This document shows positions 48,950 to 51,374 of a stretch of 51,374 nucleotides of DNA, piece after piece (positions within the stretch are counted from its first letter, which is position 1; each line of letters opens with the position of its first letter). The DNA is from a candidate division Hyd24-12 bacterium UBA5074 (lineage in GTDB: Bacteria; Fermentibacterota; Fermentibacteria; Fermentibacterales; Fermentibacteraceae): contig DIAQ01000064.1 of assembly GCA_002414865.1 (NCBI GenBank), positions 31,698 to 83,071 of the forward strand, read 5' to 3'. Made by a program: the position numbers and the translations under genes. The notes under the pieces are model-generated. The model saw only the letters and a list, made by a program, of their open reading frames with translations. It had not been told where the DNA came from and did not search any database.

Positions 48950-49744
48950 ATGCCTTCCGGAGCAGCGGTCATAATCGTAAGCTACAACAGTGCCTCCACT
49001 CTCGGAGACACTCTCGATTCGCTGCTCTCGCTCGAGGCCTACGAGCGTCCTGCCGAGATAATCCTGTTCGACAACTGCTCCCGCGATACGAGCGCGGAGG
49101 TGGGCGAGTCCCGATCAGGCGTGAGGGTCATCAGGAGCGGGCGGAACCTTGGTCTCGCAGCCGCGGCGACCGAGGCATCGTCCATCTCCCGTCAACCCAG
49201 GCTTCTGCTCCTGAACCCCGATGTCCTCGTCCAGCAGGGCTCTATCGCCGCTCTCCTGGAATTCGAGGAGCTGCACCAGGACGCCGGTGTCGCAGGACCG
49301 GCGATGTACTCTCCCGAGGGTGAATTCCAGCCCACCGCGCGCACATTCCCCACCCTGCTCGACATCGCGGGGCGCAGGACGCCGCTGGGCAGGCTCCCCT
49401 CCATCCACAAGCGCGTGGTGAGGCACCTGGGGCTCTGCCCGTCCGTCGATCCGATCGCGGCCGACTGGCTGGTCGGCGCAGCCATCTGGCTCACGAGGAA
49501 GGGCCGGACGGCTCTCGGAGGGTTCTCGCCGCGCTACTTCCTCTACTTCGAGGACGTGGACCTCTGCTGGAGGTCATGGGAGGCGGGCCTGGGAGTCTGG
49601 TGGGTGCCACAGGCCCGAGTGACCCATGTCTGCAGGCGCGAGAGCGCGGGAAAGCCCGGGAAGGCCCTTTGGATGCATCTGAGGAGCATGTGTAGATTCT
49701 ACCTGGACCACCCACGGGCGGCTTTCGGCCGGGAGACTCGATGA
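48950..49744 (+). CDS. Family 2 glycosyltransferase (rhamnosyltransferase-like)
   Basis: 264 aa. GT-A fold: VIIVSYNSASTLGDTLDSLLSLE, IILFDNCSRDTSAEV, LLLLNPDVLVQQGSI (Asn-Pro-Asp in place of DxD, common in WbbL-type enzymes), ADWLVGAAIWLTRKGRTALGGFSPRYFLYFEDVDLCWRSWEAGLGVWWVPQARVTHV. Adds a sugar, often rhamnose, to a growing surface polysaccharide. The ATG has no clear Shine-Dalgarno sequence and comes 13 bases after the HU terminator, so its promoter is not obvious. Overlaps the next gene by ATGA. Confidence 0.92.
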   Translation: MPSGAAVIIVSYNSASTLGDTLDSLLSLEAYERPAEIILFDNCSRDTSAEVGESRSGVRVIRSGRNLGLAAAATEASSISRQPRLLLLNPDVLVQQGSIAALLEFEELHQDAGVAGPAMYSPEGEFQPTARTFPTLLDIAGRRTPLGRLPSIHKRVVRHLGLCPSVDPIAADWLVGAAIWLTRKGRTALGGFSPRYFLYFEDVDLCWRSWEAGLGVWWVPQARVTHVCRRESAGKPGKALWMHLRSMCRFYLDHPRAAFGRETR

Positions 49745-51174
49745 CTCGACGGCGCAGCGCACTTGCCTCTCTTGCGATACCCGCAGGCGATTTCCTGCTC
49801 ATCGTCGGCGTCTTCCTCCTGGGATACTGGATAAGGCACTTCGCGATTCCCGCCATCCTGCCCGGCCTGTTCGGGCCGCCTGCCGGCTTCCGCCTCTCGG
49901 CCACCCACTACCTCATCTCCGGCACGGTCATGGGCGCTGTCCAGATCATCCTCCTGCAAGCCTTCGGCTCCTACAGGGAGAGCCGCGGTGTGGCAGGGAT
50001 CGAGGAGCTGGTCTGGATACTCAGATCATCCTTCATGGCGGTAGTCATCACCTTCGCCGTGAGCTTCGCCGCCAGGCAGCACTTCTATTCGCGCTTCGTT
50101 CTCGTCTTCGCCTTCCCCGCAGTCTCCATAGCCCTCGCGGTCTGGCACAGGGGATGCCGCCGGATGCTGGCCGCTATCTCGAGGAAGGCCGGCAGGCTGA
50201 GGAAGGCCGTCCTGTACGGCTGCGGAGAGCTCGCCCGGGACCTGTCGGCGCATCTCGCCGGCAGCGCATCCATCCCATGCTCGGTCTTCGGATTCATCAA
50301 GCCCCTGGGCAGCAGCGATCCCTGCGTGGTAGAAGCCTTCGAGCACCCCGCCGACCTGTCGGCATGGATGAAGGAGCGCTCGATCGACTTGCTGGTGGTG
50401 GCCGACACCACCCTCCCCCGAGACGAGACCGCCGGGGTCATCTGGAGCTGTGAGCACTCGGGCCTCTCCTACATGCTCGTGCCCGACGTGTTCACCCTCG
50501 TGAGCCACACCACGAGGGTTACGAGCCTGGCGGGGACGGCGCTCATCGAATCGGTCCCGCCTCCGCTCCGGGGCTTCAGGCGCATGTTCAAGAGGGGCAT
50601 CGATATGACGCTCGTCCTCGTGGCGCTTCCGTTCCTGGCCCTGCCCGGCCTCCTCCTGGCCCTGGCCGTGGCTCTGGACTCGAAGGGCCCTGTGTTCTAC
50701 GTGCAGACGCGGCTGGGGCGCGAGAACAAGCCCTTCCTCATCTACAAGTTCAGATCGATGAGGGTGGGCGCGGACAGGGAGAAGGCGGCTCTGCTGGGCA
50801 TGAACGAGGCGTCCGGCCCCATCTTCAAGATGAAGAGCGACCCCAGGGTGACCCGTGTGGGCAGGTTCCTGCGCAGATGGAGCCTCGACGAGCTCCCGCA
50901 GATCATCAACGTGCTCAGGGGCGAGATGAGCCTCGTCGGTCCCCGTCCCCCCATCCCGGAGGAGGTCGAGAGCTACAGCGAGAGGCATCTGAAGCGCCTG
51001 CAGACGATCCCGGGCATGACCGGCATCTGGCAGGTCTCGGGCAGGAGCCAGCTCGGGTTCGAGGAGATGGTCAAGCTCGACCTGTACTACATGGACAACT
51101 GGTCCGTATGGCTGGACATGGCGATCCTCCTCCTGACCGTCCCTGCGGCTCTGTCGAGAAGAGGGGCGTACTAG
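49741..51174 (+). CDS. Undecaprenyl-phosphate sugar phosphotransferase (WbaP/CpsE type)
   Basis: 477 aa. Four or five N-terminal transmembrane helices with a Rossmann-like CoA-binding domain (VLYGCGELARDLSAHLAGS...IPCSVFGFI), then the catalytic bacterial sugar-transferase domain from about residue 280: FKRGIDMTLVLVALPFLALPGLLLALAVALDSKGPVFYVQTRLGRENKPFLIYKFRSM, KSDPRVTRVGRFLRRWSLDELPQIINVLRGEMSLVGPRPPIPEEVESYSERHLKRLQTIPGMTGIWQVSGRS. It attaches the first sugar-1-phosphate to undecaprenyl phosphate, starting exopolysaccharide or O-antigen synthesis. Confidence 0.95.
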   Translation: MTRRRSALASLAIPAGDFLLIVGVFLLGYWIRHFAIPAILPGLFGPPAGFRLSATHYLISGTVMGAVQIILLQAFGSYRESRGVAGIEELVWILRSSFMAVVITFAVSFAARQHFYSRFVLVFAFPAVSIALAVWHRGCRRMLAAISRKAGRLRKAVLYGCGELARDLSAHLAGSASIPCSVFGFIKPLGSSDPCVVEAFEHPADLSAWMKERSIDLLVVADTTLPRDETAGVIWSCEHSGLSYMLVPDVFTLVSHTTRVTSLAGTALIESVPPPLRGFRRMFKRGIDMTLVLVALPFLALPGLLLALAVALDSKGPVFYVQTRLGRENKPFLIYKFRSMRVGADREKAALLGMNEASGPIFKMKSDPRVTRVGRFLRRWSLDELPQIINVLRGEMSLVGPRPPIPEEVESYSERHLKRLQTIPGMTGIWQVSGRSQLGFEEMVKLDLYYMDNWSVWLDMAILLLTVPAALSRRGAY

Positions 51175-51176
51175 AA

Positions 51177-51365
51177 TTGGCCTGCGCCTCCGACCGCCGC
51201 TCCTCCACGGGCGTGCTCGACGACCCTGCGCTGGTTTACATCCGTGAGAACGTGACCGGCAGGAACTCGGAGATAGTCACACCCTTCGGCACCAGGCGGC
51301 TCCGCTATTTCCACTATGCGGCTTCCGGGCTCTCCTTCGACCCAATCGAGCGCGTCATCTTCTAG
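51177..51365 (+). CDS. N-terminal part of a class V aminotransferase-fold protein, ended by an in-frame TAG
   Basis: 62 codons from TTG at 51177 with GAGGGG upstream, 2 bases after the preceding stop. VYIRENVTGRNSEIVTPFGTRRLRYFHYAASGLSFDPIERVIF matches the beginning of a PLP-dependent class V aminotransferase-like family that normally reads TPFG...YADYTASG...IE and continues for several hundred residues through a VLPxYANTHT block. After TAG (51363-51365) the frame continues with Gln-Val-Leu before the window ends, as the family would. So the gene may be broken, recoded or carry a sequence error. It cannot be judged further from this window. Confidence 0.6.
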   Translation: MACASDRRSSTGVLDDPALVYIRENVTGRNSEIVTPFGTRRLRYFHYAASGLSFDPIERVIF

Positions 51366-51374
51366 CAGGTGCTC

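Overview
The window is a G+C-rich (about two thirds by eye), gene-dense bacterial chromosome segment from a diderm with lipopolysaccharide: it carries lptD, two separate ADP-heptose genes (rfaE1, rfaE2), lipoproteins and several outer-membrane beta-barrel proteins. A PorU/PorV pair and secreted proteins with FlgD/Ig-like C-terminal sorting domains point to the FCB superphylum. A little-cultured candidate lineage (Fermentibacterota, Eisenbacteria or similar) seems likelier than a classical Bacteroidetes, but that is inference. Oxygen-sensitive 2-hydroxyacyl-CoA dehydratase/double-cubane reductase genes and a rubrerythrin-like protein suggest an anaerobe. Many start codons are GTG or TTG, neighbouring genes often overlap as ATGA or TGATG, and at least two genes look leaderless.

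Layout. (1) 1-1923, minus: a SAH-sensing ArsR/methyltransferase fusion followed by ahcY, with a palindrome lying over its promoter. (2) 2556-18062, minus: one long, mostly overlapping operon that starts with divIVA and continues with a PorU-like C25 peptidase, PorV, an M6 protease, a DUF5683 protein, an HExxH protease, a small beta-propeller, a SprA-like barrel protein and a POTRA/Omp85 protein. It reads as a type IX secretion-related locus with its own substrates. (3) 18180-19817: yggS and a secreted protein of unknown function. (4) 19900-26804, minus: a methyltransferase, a 2-hydroxyacyl-CoA dehydratase-like subunit, a fusion of such a subunit with a double-cubane-cluster reductase, the ATP-dependent activator, and a SurA-like protein. 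A 358-bp structured gap precedes it. (5) 27172-28707, plus: comM. (6) 28736-33274, minus: the classic ffh-rpsP-khpA-rimM-trmD-rplS-rnhB-yraN operon behind a near-consensus promoter. (7) 33408-39366, minus: rpe, a PASTA protein, rsmB, a NifU-domain protein, a membrane glycosyltransferase with TPRs, and rfaE2/rfaE1. (8) 39451-48411, plus: DUF3467, YbbR, a pilin-like protein, rpoZ, a PpiC/SurA lipoprotein, an LpoA-like lipoprotein, a ROK kinase, lptD and a rubrerythrin-like protein. (9) 48583-51374, plus: an HU-like protein with a textbook promoter and terminator, then a polysaccharide cluster (GT2, WbaP-type phosphotransferase) and the start of a class V aminotransferase-like gene that meets an in-frame TAG.

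The most interesting parts are the double-cubane fusion operon with its structured leader and operator-like palindrome, the compact PorU/PorV operon, and the promoter-embedded palindrome controlling ahcY. No tRNA, rRNA, CRISPR array, insertion sequence or prophage was recognised.
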